From assembly GCF_018128065.1 (NCBI RefSeq), contig NZ_CP072360.1, positions 624,501-688,500 of the forward strand: DNA of 64,000 nucleotides. The letters are read 5' to 3'. Both the position numbers and the translations under genes were made by a program. Below are positions 1 to 9,051 of the stretch, piece after piece. The stretch comes from Prevotella melaninogenica. GTDB taxonomy: Bacteria > Bacteroidota > Bacteroidia > Bacteroidales > Bacteroidaceae. Within the stretch, counting starts at the first letter, position 1. The number at the start of each line of letters is the position of its first letter. The notes beneath the pieces were generated by a model. That model was not told the DNA's origin. It saw only the letters and a program-made list of their open reading frames with translations, and did not search any database.

Positions 1-632
1 TGGTCCATTGTTCCTTGGAAGATACCCTATGAAGATGATTTGATTACCAACGCGTGGCACTAACTCTATACCTTTGTCAGGTAAGACATTAATCTGTTCT
101 ATCTGGTTCAGCCATAGTGGTGATGCACTGATAGCTTTGGCAAGCGGAGCAATGTAAAGACGTGCAAAGTTATTATCTATATTACCTGTTGCGATGATTA
201 AGTCACTTGTATACTTCGAGTTGGGAAGTATTCCTCCGTTATCATCAAGATAGTAGTCAGCACCGTTGCTACTCTTGATGCGGATAATCGGCATACGTTG
301 AGTAATATAGATATTGATTTGTCCATCTTTTGTTTTGTAACACTGGGCAGTATTGACGAATGGTCCCACTTTAAGTGCCTCCTCAATGTTGCGAGGATTG
401 ACATCAGATATCTTTTATTGAGGGGGTAGAGGTGGACTTTCTCTAATATCTGTTTGATTTCGTTTGCGGTAAGGAAGCCTGCATTATTAGAGTCAGATAT
501 GTTGATGTTCACTTGGGTGCACAACAATTTACTCTCATCTGGGTTATTCCATGAGGTAACTGCCAAGATGAGATAAATAGTCAGTAGAATATCCAGCGTA
601 GTGATAATTATCTTTTTCCACCTAATGTGCAT
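1..632 (-). CDS. ftsQ: FtsQ/DivIB cell-division protein, frameshifted and cut by the window edge
   Basis: FtsQ is a single-pass membrane protein that links FtsB/FtsL to the septal synthase. The start at 632 (MHIRWKK) is followed by one hydrophobic segment (about residues 8-26) and then a polypeptide-transport-like region. From the start the frame is open only to about 413-416. Beyond that point the family-like sequence (SDVNPRNIEEALKVGPFV and onward to the window edge) lies in another frame. Restoring one A to the AAAA run (plus-strand TTTT at 413-416) joins both halves as LNKKISDVNPRN. The gene follows murC by 43 nt, the normal dcw order. FtsQ is expected to be essential, so a sequencing error is more likely than a dead gene. 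The C-terminus lies outside the window. The assignment rests on position and topology as much as on sequence. Confidence 0.8.
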
Positions 633-675
633 ATCTTCTCTTTTTTCGCTTTAAGCGTTTTAGCTTTCTTACTAC

Positions 676-2052
676 TTACTTCTTATTGAGTATCTCTGCA
701 ATCTCTGGTACGTAATTATCAAGATTACCAGCACCCAATACTACAAGTACGTCAAAGTCTCTTGACTTAACAAAGTCTAAGACATCGTCCTTCTGAATCA
801 TCTGCTTCTCAACGTTAGGTTTGAGATTATCGTAGATGAGCGAACTTGTAACGCCTGGGATAGGCTCTTCTCGAGCAGGATAAATCTCAGTCAACACCAC
901 TTCATCGAAATGACTAAGTGCATCAGCGAACTCCTTATAGAAGTCACGTGTTCGTGTATAGAGGTGTGGCTGGAAGATTGCTGTAACTTTTCTGTCAGCA
1001 TAAAGTTCTTTTAAGCTCTTCGCACTCTGCAGAATCTCCTTTGGATGATGTGCATAGTCGGAAAGGAATACATGGCGGTCATTCTTTATCTTAAAGTCGA
1101 AACGACGGTCAACACCCTTGTATGTCTTCATACCATTGCGAAGCTCTTCTGCCGTACAGCCATTGAGTTGTGCCATTGCCATTGCTGAGATAGCATTTTC
1201 GATGTTGATAGGAATTGGTTGACCAAGCTCCACATCCTTGATGTTCTCGATAGGAGAAATGAAATCGAAGGTAATTGTTCCGTTTTCAATTCGTACATTC
1301 TCTGCATGGAAGTCGCCTTCATCACGGCTATACTCATAGATTCTTACACCTTCTTGTACGTTTGGTTCCATCTCTAATCCTTTACGGATAATAAGTACAC
1401 CACCTGGTTTGATGAGTTCTGTATAGTGACGGAAACTCTCAAGGTAAGCCTCTTTTGTGCCGTAGATGTCCAAGTGATCAGGGTCAGTAGAGGTGATAAC
1501 GCTCATCCAAGGGCGTAGCCAATGGAAAGAACGGTCGAACTCATCAGCCTCAATCACAACAAAGTCGCTGTGGTCAGAGAGGATATAGTTCGTGCCATAG
1601 TTCTTAGAGATACCTCCAAGGAAGGCGTTACAATCCAAATGGCTCTGATGCATAAGATGTGCGCACATTGTAGAAGTCGTAGTCTTTCCGTGTGTTCCAG
1701 CAAAGCAAAGACCCTTATGCGTTCGGGTGAGTGTGCCGAGAACCTGTGCACGTTTCTGAATCTCAAAGCCATTCTCTTGGAAATAAACCAGTTCTGCGTG
1801 GTTAGAAGGGATTGCAGGAGTGTAAACAACCAATGTTGAAGATGGTTCTTTACACGCAGCAGGGATAAGTTGAACATTCTCTTCATAGTGAATATTCATT
1901 CCTTCTTTCTCCAAAGTGTGAGTAAGTTCAGATGGAGTCTTGTCATAACCTGCTACTATCAATCCTTTATGAAGGAAATAGCGAGCAATAGCGCTCATAC
2001 CGATGCCACCTGCACCTACGAAGTAAACTGATTTAATATCATTGAGTTCCAT
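676..2052 (-). CDS. murC: UDP-N-acetylmuramate--L-alanine ligase
   Basis: This cytoplasmic ATP-dependent ligase adds L-alanine to UDP-MurNAc, the first amino acid of the peptidoglycan stem. The protein has 458 residues, normal for MurC. An N-terminal Rossmann-like motif (VYFVGAGGIGMSAIA) binds the UDP-sugar. The ATP loop GTHGKTTT lies near residue 120, the central domain carries EADEFDRSF, and the C-terminal domain contains DYAHHPKEI. It lies 89 nt after murG and 43 nt before ftsQ on the same strand, consistent with one dcw operon. The start MELNDIKSVYF places the nucleotide-binding strand where MurC proteins have it. Confidence 0.97.
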   Translation of the reverse strand: MELNDIKSVYFVGAGGIGMSAIARYFLHKGLIVAGYDKTPSELTHTLEKEGMNIHYEENVQLIPAACKEPSSTLVVYTPAIPSNHAELVYFQENGFEIQKRAQVLGTLTRTHKGLCFAGTHGKTTTSTMCAHLMHQSHLDCNAFLGGISKNYGTNYILSDHSDFVVIEADEFDRSFHWLRPWMSVITSTDPDHLDIYGTKEAYLESFRHYTELIKPGGVLIIRKGLEMEPNVQEGVRIYEYSRDEGDFHAENVRIENGTITFDFISPIENIKDVELGQPIPINIENAISAMAMAQLNGCTAEELRNGMKTYKGVDRRFDFKIKNDRHVFLSDYAHHPKEILQSAKSLKELYADRKVTAIFQPHLYTRTRDFYKEFADALSHFDEVVLTEIYPAREEPIPGVTSSLIYDNLKPNVEKQMIQKDDVLDFVKSRDFDVLVVLGAGNLDNYVPEIAEILNKK

Positions 2053-2141
2053 GTGTTATATATTCTTTTTCTTTCTATTATTTTGGGATAGAACCATGTT
2101 CTACGACAGTCTCTTTAAACCCTATCTGTTGTAAGATAGCT

Positions 2142-3254
2142 TTATCCCTTAATGAGTTTGATTACCTCGTCAGCAATAATCTCAGCAGAGTTCCTCAACC
2201 CCATCTTCTTTACATTCTCACTTAGACTTGTTAGCTTTTCGTCATTTCCGATGGTTTCGAGGGCGAGCTTTATCAAGGAGTTAGGTGCATCAACATCCTT
2301 TACGCAGAGAGCAGCATCTTTGTTGACCAATGCCATTGCGTTTTTCGTCTGATGGTCTTCTGCCACGTTTGGACTTGGAACCAAGATAACAGGTTTTCCA
2401 ATAAGTTGGAATTCGCTGATAGAGCTTGCACCAGCACGACTGATAACGAGGTCAGCAGCTTTATATGCGGCTCCCATATCGCTGATAAAGTCCATTATCT
2501 TTAAGTTTGGAAGTTCCTTCCCTTTCATGGAATCCAATATCTGTTGATGATAGAACTTACCCGTTTGCCATATGAATTGAACGTCTGACTGCTTGATTAA
2601 ATCAAGGTGTTCGATGACAGAACGATTGATTGTTCTTGCTCCAAGGCTACCACCAACGAGGAGAATGGTCTTTTTGTTAGGCTCCAAACCGAAGCTCTCA
2701 CGTGCCGCTTCAACAGAGAGTGGAGTAGAAAGAACGTTCTGTCGAACAGGGTTACCCGTCATAATAATCTTATCAGCAGGGAAGAAACGTTCCATACCTT
2801 CGTAAGCAACGCAAATCTTCTTCACGCGCTTTGACAACAGTTTGTTTGTGACACCTGCGTAAGAATTTTGTTCTTGGATGAGACAAGGGATTCCCATCTT
2901 TGCACACTCATAGAGCGTTGCACCGCTGGCATAACCACCAACACCCACAGCAACCTGTGGCTTGAAGTCTTTTATAATCTGGCGAGCCATGCGAAGACTC
3001 TTCCATAGTTTGTAAAGTACTTCAATGTTCTTTAGCTTATTGGCACGATTGAAACCTTTGATAGGTAGACCTTTGATCTCATAACCAGCCGCAGGAACAC
3101 GTTGCATCTCCATACGTCCATCAGCACCAACAAAGAGAATCTTTGCTTCTGGGTGCTTAGCCTTGATGGCATTGGCAATTGAAACAGCAGGGAAGATGTG
3201 TCCTCCTGTGCCGCCACCGCTGATGATAATTCTTAATTCCTTGTCCATTTGCAT
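2142..3254 (-). CDS. murG: UDP-GlcNAc:undecaprenyl-PP-MurNAc-pentapeptide GlcNAc transferase
   Basis: MurG is a peripheral membrane GT-B glycosyltransferase that turns lipid I into lipid II. The 370-residue ORF has the N-terminal loop SGGGTGGHIFPA, the conserved VGVGGYASG, the second glycine-rich loop LLVGGSLGARTIN and the donor-site segment SRAGASSISEFQLIGKP. These are the diagnostic MurG motifs in order. Two Met codons (residues 1 and 3) are possible starts and neither changes the call. It sits 78 nt downstream of ftsW and 89 nt upstream of murC. Confidence 0.97.
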   Translation of the reverse strand: MQMDKELRIIISGGGTGGHIFPAVSIANAIKAKHPEAKILFVGADGRMEMQRVPAAGYEIKGLPIKGFNRANKLKNIEVLYKLWKSLRMARQIIKDFKPQVAVGVGGYASGATLYECAKMGIPCLIQEQNSYAGVTNKLLSKRVKKICVAYEGMERFFPADKIIMTGNPVRQNVLSTPLSVEAARESFGLEPNKKTILLVGGSLGARTINRSVIEHLDLIKQSDVQFIWQTGKFYHQQILDSMKGKELPNLKIMDFISDMGAAYKAADLVISRAGASSISEFQLIGKPVILVPSPNVAEDHQTKNAMALVNKDAALCVKDVDAPNSLIKLALETIGNDEKLTSLSENVKKMGLRNSAEIIADEVIKLIKG

Positions 3255-3332
3255 CTTCTTTATAACCTACAAAGGTAATCATTTTTTTGTCTTCTTTCAA
3301 CTTTCAGCTTCCTTTTTATTCTTCTCTGTAAA

Positions 3333-4619
3333 TTAGGCTGTTACGTGTGAAAGTTTCTGTGAAGGCATCTTGTCTTCTTTCTTCTTCTTTGCCGAACGAC
3401 TTACGCTGAGTATAACGCCTATATAGACGCAGTTAATGATGGTCGACGTACCACCTTTACTGATAAGTGGGAGTGGTTGTCCTGTGACAGGTGCTAAACC
3501 AACGGCAACTAACATGTTGAATAAAGCCTGTGTAACCAGGAGGAAGGCGATACCCATAGCGAGGAAAGCAGGGAAAGAATTTTCACACCGGTTGGCTATA
3601 ATTCCAGTTCTGAACAGAAGGATAATATATAGGAGTGCCACAAAGATGGCTCCTTCGATACCTCCTTCTTCAATGATAATCGCATAGATAAAATCAGAGA
3701 AAGCCTGTGAAAGGAAGTCTCTTTCATTTGAATTTCCTGGTCCTTTACCAAAGACATCAGAAGAAGCAATTGCAATGTTTGCATGTGCTACCTGTGCATC
3801 TTTATCTAAGTCGTAGTCTTTTGGTGCAACGTATTCGTTGTTAAAGAACTTTTTAATACGTGCCTTCCATGTGTCAGCACGGTGTAGTGTTTTGCCAATG
3901 AAACCTGGTGATTCCTCCTGCCGTACAGCATTTGTTTGTTCAGTAAGATGTTGTTTGGCTGATATCTCATCGTCAACTTTCTTGTCATCTCCTACTAACA
4001 TTACCATGGATAATACAACAACACCAATCAAGGCGATGACGCCTATCAAACGTCCTAATTGTTTGATAGGAACTCTTCCCACCAGCATCATTAGAAATAC
4101 AGTTAATCCGATGAGCATTGCTGTGGAAAGGTTCTCAAAGAGAATCAGGAAAATCATGGCACTGGATAAAAGCATGATGTATTTGAACGCTTTTCGGTCT
4201 GCTCCATGTTCAGTTTGCATTGCGCTAAGTATCTGTGCTATCGCTAATACCAATGCACCTTTCCCTAACTCTGAAGGTTGGAACTGAATACCTGCAAAAC
4301 TAATCCAACGACTTGCTCCATTCGTACTTTGTCCTGCCACAAGTACCCAGATAAGCATTAGAAAGGACATGACAAGTATGATAGGTGTGATGAGTTTGAA
4401 GTATCGACATTTGATGTTCAGTACAACAACCATCAAGGCAATCCCCACAATAAGGATGCTACAATGGTAGATGATAGGACTCCAGTAGTTTCCTCCAGTA
4501 TACGACAGTGAACTTGAGGCTGAGTATACCTCAATAATACTGATGACACAGAGGAAGAAAAATATCATCCAGATTACCTTGTCTCCTTTGAATATATTAC
4601 TGAGTGATTTATTCTTCAT
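3333..4619 (-). CDS. ftsW: FtsW, SEDS-family septal peptidoglycan polymerase
   Basis: FtsW is a polytopic SEDS glycosyltransferase that polymerises lipid II at the septum together with its cognate PBP (ftsI in this cluster). The 428-residue protein has about ten hydrophobic segments. A long hydrophilic extracellular loop lies at about residues 215-280, and the SEDS signature GLAPVTGQPLPLISKGG is near the C-terminus. The N-terminus is short and polar (MKNKSLSNIFKGDKV) before the first membrane segment. Rod-shape RodA is the close alternative, but position between murD and murG argues for FtsW. Confidence 0.93.
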   Translation of the reverse strand: MKNKSLSNIFKGDKVIWMIFFFLCVISIIEVYSASSSLSYTGGNYWSPIIYHCSILIVGIALMVVVLNIKCRYFKLITPIILVMSFLMLIWVLVAGQSTNGASRWISFAGIQFQPSELGKGALVLAIAQILSAMQTEHGADRKAFKYIMLLSSAMIFLILFENLSTAMLIGLTVFLMMLVGRVPIKQLGRLIGVIALIGVVVLSMVMLVGDDKKVDDEISAKQHLTEQTNAVRQEESPGFIGKTLHRADTWKARIKKFFNNEYVAPKDYDLDKDAQVAHANIAIASSDVFGKGPGNSNERDFLSQAFSDFIYAIIIEEGGIEGAIFVALLYIILLFRTGIIANRCENSFPAFLAMGIAFLLVTQALFNMLVAVGLAPVTGQPLPLISKGGTSTIINCVYIGVILSVSRSAKKKKEDKMPSQKLSHVTA

Positions 4620-4642
4620 TGTTTTTTTGTTCCTTATGGGAT

Positions 4643-4689
4643 TTATTAGCCCAATTAGCCCAATTTTAGTCTTATTAGCCCAATTAGCC
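4643..4689. repeat. Short direct repeat TTAGCCCAA in the murD-ftsW gap
   Basis: The 75-nt spacer between the murD stop and the ftsW start holds four copies of a 9-nt word, TTAGCCCAA or a close variant. They start at 4646, 4655, 4675 and 4684, with an 11-nt interruption after the second. It looks like a minisatellite. It does not share the 22-bp period of the other arrays in this window. Confidence 0.75.
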
Positions 4690-4694
4690 TCTTC

Positions 4695-6025
4695 CTACAA
4701 AGCTCTTACATAATTCTTAAACTGCTCGCCACGGTCCTCCATATTCTTGAAAAGGTCGAAACTTGCGCAGCATGGACTTAAGAGAACTGTGTCGCCAGGT
4801 TTGGCTAACTCTGCACATGCAGCAACACAATCCTTCATTGAGTGAGTGTCACGGATAGGGATGCCAAGCCCGTCAAAGTTGTCATGGAGCTTCTTGTTGT
4901 CTGCACCAAGATAAACAATACCTGTACACTTCTGTTTAACTAAGTCCTTAATGCTATCGTAGTCGTTTCCCTTGTCTTTTCCGCCAATGATGAGGATGGT
5001 TGGTGTACGCATGCTTTCAAGTGCATACCAGCATGCATCAACATTCGTAGCTTTTGAGTCGTTGATGTATTGTACACCAGCAACTTTGCATACCTTTTCA
5101 AGTCTGTGCTCAACACCAGGGAAATCGCTTAGGCTCTTGCGAATGCTTTCTTTCTTAATACCGCTGATGTTTGAAGCGATACCTGCTGCCAAAGAGTTGT
5201 AGATGTTGTGACGACCAGTGAGCGAAAGGTCCTCCTGCTCCATGTTGAATGGTTCTGGTTGCTCAATCGTGTATTCACCTTCTTCGATGTAACCAATGCT
5301 ACCATTCTCTTTCAGTTCCGAGAAAGGATAGCATACAGCATGTACGTCATACTTCTCAAGTTCTTTCTTAATAACAGGGTCATCGTTCCAATAGATGAAG
5401 CTATCCTCCTTGGTTTGGTTCTGAATGATACGCATTTTTGCATCTGCGTAATTCTCAAACTTATAGTCATAACGATCCAAATGGTCAGGAGTGATATTAA
5501 GAAGGATGGCTATGTTAGCACGGAAGTCGTACATATTGTCCAGCTGGAAGCTGCTCAGCTCGATAATGTAATACTCGTGTGGATCTTCTGCAACTTGCAA
5601 GGCAAGACTGTTTCCTATGTTTCCTGCCAATCCTGCATCGTAGCCAGCATCCTTGAAGATGTGATAGATGAGACTTGTTGTAGTAGTCTTACCGTTACTT
5701 CCTGTAATACATATCATTTTGGAATTGGTATATCGCCCTGCGAACTCAATCTCACTGATGATATGTGTGCCCTGTGCAATGAGCTTCTGAACCATCGGAG
5801 CTTCTTTAGGAATACCAGGACTCTTGATAATTTCATCAGCATTGAGAATCTTCTCTTCCGTGTGCTGTCCCTCTTCCCACTCTATACCACGGTCATCAAG
5901 CATCTTCTTATACTTGTCCTTAATGGCTGACATGTCAGAAACAAAGACATCGAAGCCCTCTTTCTTTGCCAATACGGCTGCACCGGCACCACTCTCACCA
6001 GCACCAAGTATTACTATTCTTTCAT
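4695..6025 (-). CDS. murD: UDP-N-acetylmuramoylalanine--D-glutamate ligase, start codon out of frame
   Basis: MurD adds D-glutamate to UDP-MurNAc-L-Ala. Core motifs are clear: the N-terminal strand IVILGAGESGAG, the ATP loop TGSNGKTTTT, NITPDHLDRYDY, and the C-terminal domain with GGKDKGNDYDS and SPCCASFDLF. The long open frame has no ATG before codon MAKKEG, which would delete the first Rossmann strand. The only sensible ATG (complement of 6023-6025) reads ATGAAAGAATAG, a stop after three codons. One extra A in the AAA run (plus-strand TTT 6020-6022) would give ATG AAA AGA ATA GTA, that is MKRIVILGAGESG. This is most simply a missing base. Otherwise translation would need a non-ATG start. 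Confidence 0.9.
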
Positions 6026-6119
6026 ATATCTTTCCTTTCTCTTGCTTATGTAATGTTTTTGTTTGCTGGCTGCTTACCTCTCTTCGAGTAAACGGTTACT
6101 CGTCTTTCTGGTAGTACTC

Positions 6120-6198
6120 AGCTGTGTGGTGTTTTGCATGAACACCAATTGTGCGAACGCCCCGCACATATCGTGCTAAGACCTCGCACGCCTCGTGT
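6120..6198. repeat. 22-bp-phased palindrome array, locus A
   Basis: Imperfect 13-nt palindromes of the form (G/A)CAC-N5-GTG(C/T) start at 6142, 6164 and 6186, exactly 22 bp apart, separated by 9-nt linkers. A degenerate fourth unit starts at 6120. The array ends at 6198 and the mraY stop codon (TAA, complement of 6199-6201) begins at the next base, so it forms the start of the mraY-murD spacer. Related arrays are at 28765, 36233, 49477 and 58933. Confidence 0.85.
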
Positions 6199-7470
6199 TT
6201 ATCTTATCTTAAGTGTGATGATAGTCATTGCTGCGAGGATAATGGTTACGATGATAAATCGTAAGGTAATCTTACTCTCATGCACTGCACCGTGTGGTTT
6301 CTTCAATAGATACTTACATTCAGGGTCAAGTTGACTATCCTGTGTTCGGAAGTTGTCATGTATTGGTGTTCGCTTGAAGATACGTTGCTTAACGCCTTTA
6401 TGCTTTCCTAATTTGTAGTACCAAACTTGTACGATAACACTTAAGCTCTCAACAAAGAATACTCCACAGAGAATAGGGAGTAATAATTCTTTATGAATAA
6501 TGATAGCACCTACTGCAATGATACCACCGATTGTAAGACTTCCCGTGTCGCCCATGAACACTTGTGCAGGATAAGTATTGTACCAGAGAAATCCTATCAA
6601 TGCTCCGATGAATGCCATGAAGAATACAACTAATTCCTCCGAGCCTGGTATATACATGATGTTTAGATAGGCAGCATATTGTATATGACTACTTACATAG
6701 GCCAATATACCCAATACGACACCTATGACAGCGGAGTTGCCAGCACACATGCCGTCCATTCCGTCATTAAGATTCGCACCATTAGATACAGCCGTGACAA
6801 CGAAGATTGTCATAAGGACAAACAGAATCCAGCCGCCAGCAGTCTTGTACTTACCTAAGAAACCTACAATTTCTGAATAATCAAGATTATGTGATTTTAC
6901 AAATGGTATGGTCGTCTTCAGGGTCTTCACAGCTTTTGCTTCATGTTTGATGACGACTTCCTTCCCATTCTGATTGGCTACCTCAAGGTTCAAGTTGGCT
7001 TTGACATCTGGAGATGCCCAAAGAACCAAGCCAACGATAAGTCCGATGGTTACTTGTCCGATAATCTTATATTTACCCTTCAGTCCTTCCTTATCGTGCT
7101 TGAAAATCTTAATGAAGTCATCCATTCCGCCGAGGAAACCCAACCAAATGGTAGTGACAATCATCAGGAGCAGATAGATATTACGTAATCTACCTAACAA
7201 GACAACTGGAATCAAAAGGGCAACGATGATGATAATACCACCCATTGATGGCACACCAATCTTTTTGACACCAAATGGGTCAATCTGTGCATCTCGTTGT
7301 ACCTCTGTAATCTGCTTTTTCTTGAGGTATTTGATAAACCGTTCTCCAAACCATGCAGAGATAACCAGTGCCAATATCATTGCTAAGATAGAACGGAAAC
7401 TGATGTAGCCCCACAGGTGTGAGCCACTAATGCCGAACTGGTCAAGCCAACGGAAGATATAGTATAACAT
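6199..7470 (-). CDS. mraY: Phospho-N-acetylmuramoyl-pentapeptide-transferase
   Basis: MraY transfers phospho-MurNAc-pentapeptide to undecaprenyl phosphate, making lipid I in the inner membrane. The 423-residue ORF is longer than the roughly 360 residues of proteobacterial MraY; an extra hydrophilic insert at about residues 155-200 accounts for this and is, from memory, common in Bacteroidetes. Motifs seen are GVPSMGG, LGFLGGMDDFIKI, NLNDGMDGMCAG, NTYPAQVFMGDTGSL and the C-terminal histidine-rich KRTPIHDNF. Multiple membrane segments alternate with these loops. It follows murE by 58 nt. Confidence 0.97.
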   Translation of the reverse strand: MLYYIFRWLDQFGISGSHLWGYISFRSILAMILALVISAWFGERFIKYLKKKQITEVQRDAQIDPFGVKKIGVPSMGGIIIIVALLIPVVLLGRLRNIYLLLMIVTTIWLGFLGGMDDFIKIFKHDKEGLKGKYKIIGQVTIGLIVGLVLWASPDVKANLNLEVANQNGKEVVIKHEAKAVKTLKTTIPFVKSHNLDYSEIVGFLGKYKTAGGWILFVLMTIFVVTAVSNGANLNDGMDGMCAGNSAVIGVVLGILAYVSSHIQYAAYLNIMYIPGSEELVVFFMAFIGALIGFLWYNTYPAQVFMGDTGSLTIGGIIAVGAIIIHKELLLPILCGVFFVESLSVIVQVWYYKLGKHKGVKQRIFKRTPIHDNFRTQDSQLDPECKYLLKKPHGAVHESKITLRFIIVTIILAAMTIITLKIR

Positions 7471-7528
7471 GTTATTTCTTTTTTATATTGTTCTTACGAT
7501 TGGGGATAGCATATCTATTTTATATAGA

Positions 7529-8986
7529 TTACTTGATACCAAAGATTTCACGGATAACCTCATGGTCATCAAAATGGTGCTTTACACCATTTATTTCTTG
7601 ATAGTTCTCATGTCCCTTACCCGCAACAAGGATTACGTCGCCCTTCTGTGCCATCATTGCTGCGGTGCGAATGGCTTCCTTACGGTCAGTGATGGTGAGA
7701 ACCTTCTTGCGCTGTGTTGTATCAAGTCCGGCAAGCATATCATCGATAATTGCCTGTGGCTCTTCATCACGTGGATTATCACTTGTAAGGATAACCGTAT
7801 CGCTTTGCTTAACAGCTTCCTGTGCCATTAAAGGACGCTTGCCCTTATCACGATGTCCACCAGCACCACAAACTGTAATAACACGACCGCCCTTGTTGTC
7901 AAGTACGTCATGAATAGCAGAGAGAACATTCTCTAATGCGTCAGGTGTATGTGCGTAGTCAACAACGGCTGTGAATCCTTCTGGCGATTGGATTGGCTCT
8001 AATCGTCCGTTGACACTCTTCAGTGTGCTCAATGCAATGAGAATTTCTTCAGGCTTTTTACCTAACATGATTGCCGTGCCATATACAGCAAGTAGATTGC
8101 TCACATTGAACTTACCAATGAACTGAACGCCTACCTCTTTGCCGTTAATCTCGAGGTACATACCCTCAAAATGGCACTCTAAAATCTTTGCACGGAAGTC
8201 TGCCATACGCTTGATAGAGTAGGTTTTGATTGTAGCCTTGCAGTTCTGGACCATCACCATACCGTTCTTATCATCGGCATTGGTGATTGCAAAAGCATTC
8301 TTAGAGAGTCCATCGAAGAACATCTTCTTTGCATTGCGATAGTTCTCGAAGGTCTTGTGATAGTCGAGGTGGTCACGTGTAAGGTTTGTGAAGATACCAC
8401 CAACAAACTCTAAACCACCGATACGGTGCTGTTGAATAGCATGGCTTGAACATTCCATAAAGGCATATTCGCAACCAGCTTTAACCATCTTCGCAAGAAG
8501 ACAATTCAGCTCTATTGGGTCAGGAGTAGTGTGACTTGCTGGAACTTCCTCATCATTAATATAGTTGCATACGGTAGAGAGTAAACCTACCTTGTATCCA
8601 AATTCACGGAACATTCTATATAATAAGGTTGCGACAGTAGTCTTACCATTTGTTCCTGTTACACCAACGAGTCTCAATTTGCGCGAAGGTTCTCCATAGA
8701 ACATCGTGGCAACCTTGCCCGCCTCTTCTTCTGTTGAAGCTACTTGAACGTATGTTACTTTTTCATTCAGGACCTCAGGCATGTCTTCAAGTAAGATAGC
8801 TACGGCACCTAATTCAATTGCCTTATTGATAAACTTATGTCCATCAACCTGTGTTCCTTTCATTGCGATGAACAGATGGCCGTCCTTAATCTTACGACTA
8901 TCAATGTTCACATCTTTAATCTCAACGTCTATATTACCCTGGCTGGCAATCACCTTGACGTTTTTGAGTAATTCGCTTAACTTCAT
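7529..8986 (-). CDS. murE: UDP-MurNAc-tripeptide synthetase, meso-DAP type
   Basis: MurE adds the third residue of the stem peptide. The 485-residue protein has the ATP loop [12 protein letters not shown], the substrate region [12 protein letters not shown] and [10 protein letters not shown]. The C-terminal specificity motif SDNPRDEEP is present; the DNPR form is known to go with meso-diaminopimelate rather than lysine, so DAP-type peptidoglycan is inferred. It lies between ftsI (65 nt upstream) and mraY on the same strand. Confidence 0.97.
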   Translation of the reverse strand: MKLSELLKNVKVIASQGNIDVEIKDVNIDSRKIKDGHLFIAMKGTQVDGHKFINKAIELGAVAILLEDMPEVLNEKVTYVQVASTEEEAGKVATMFYGEPSRKLRLVGVTGTNGKTTVATLLYRMFREFGYKVGLLSTVCNYINDEEVPASHTTPDPIELNCLLAKMVKAGCEYAFMECSSHAIQQHRIGGLEFVGGIFTNLTRDHLDYHKTFENYRNAKKMFFDGLSKNAFAITNADDKNGMVMVQNCKATIKTYSIKRMADFRAKILECHFEGMYLEINGKEVGVQFIGKFNVSNLLAVYGTAIMLGKKPEEILIALSTLKSVNGRLEPIQSPEGFTAVVDYAHTPDALENVLSAIHDVLDNKGGRVITVCGAGGHRDKGKRPLMAQEAVKQSDTVILTSDNPRDEEPQAIIDDMLAGLDTTQRKKVLTITDRKEAIRTAAMMAQKGDVILVAGKGHENYQEINGVKHHFDDHEVIREIFGIK

Positions 8987-9051
8987 ATCTTTGTTCTATT
9001 CTTGTTCTTTATTATTTAAGAAACGGTTTTTTATCTTTGTAAGGAGAATGT

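Noticed and set aside
4643..4689. TTAGCCCAA words as another 22-bp array
   Set aside because: The two pairs of copies are 29 bp apart and the word period is 9, so the 22-bp rule does not apply.
5208..5930. 240-codon open frame antisense to murD
   Set aside because: It mirrors the murD reading frame, has no recognisable family, promoter or neighbours, and murD is certain on the other strand.
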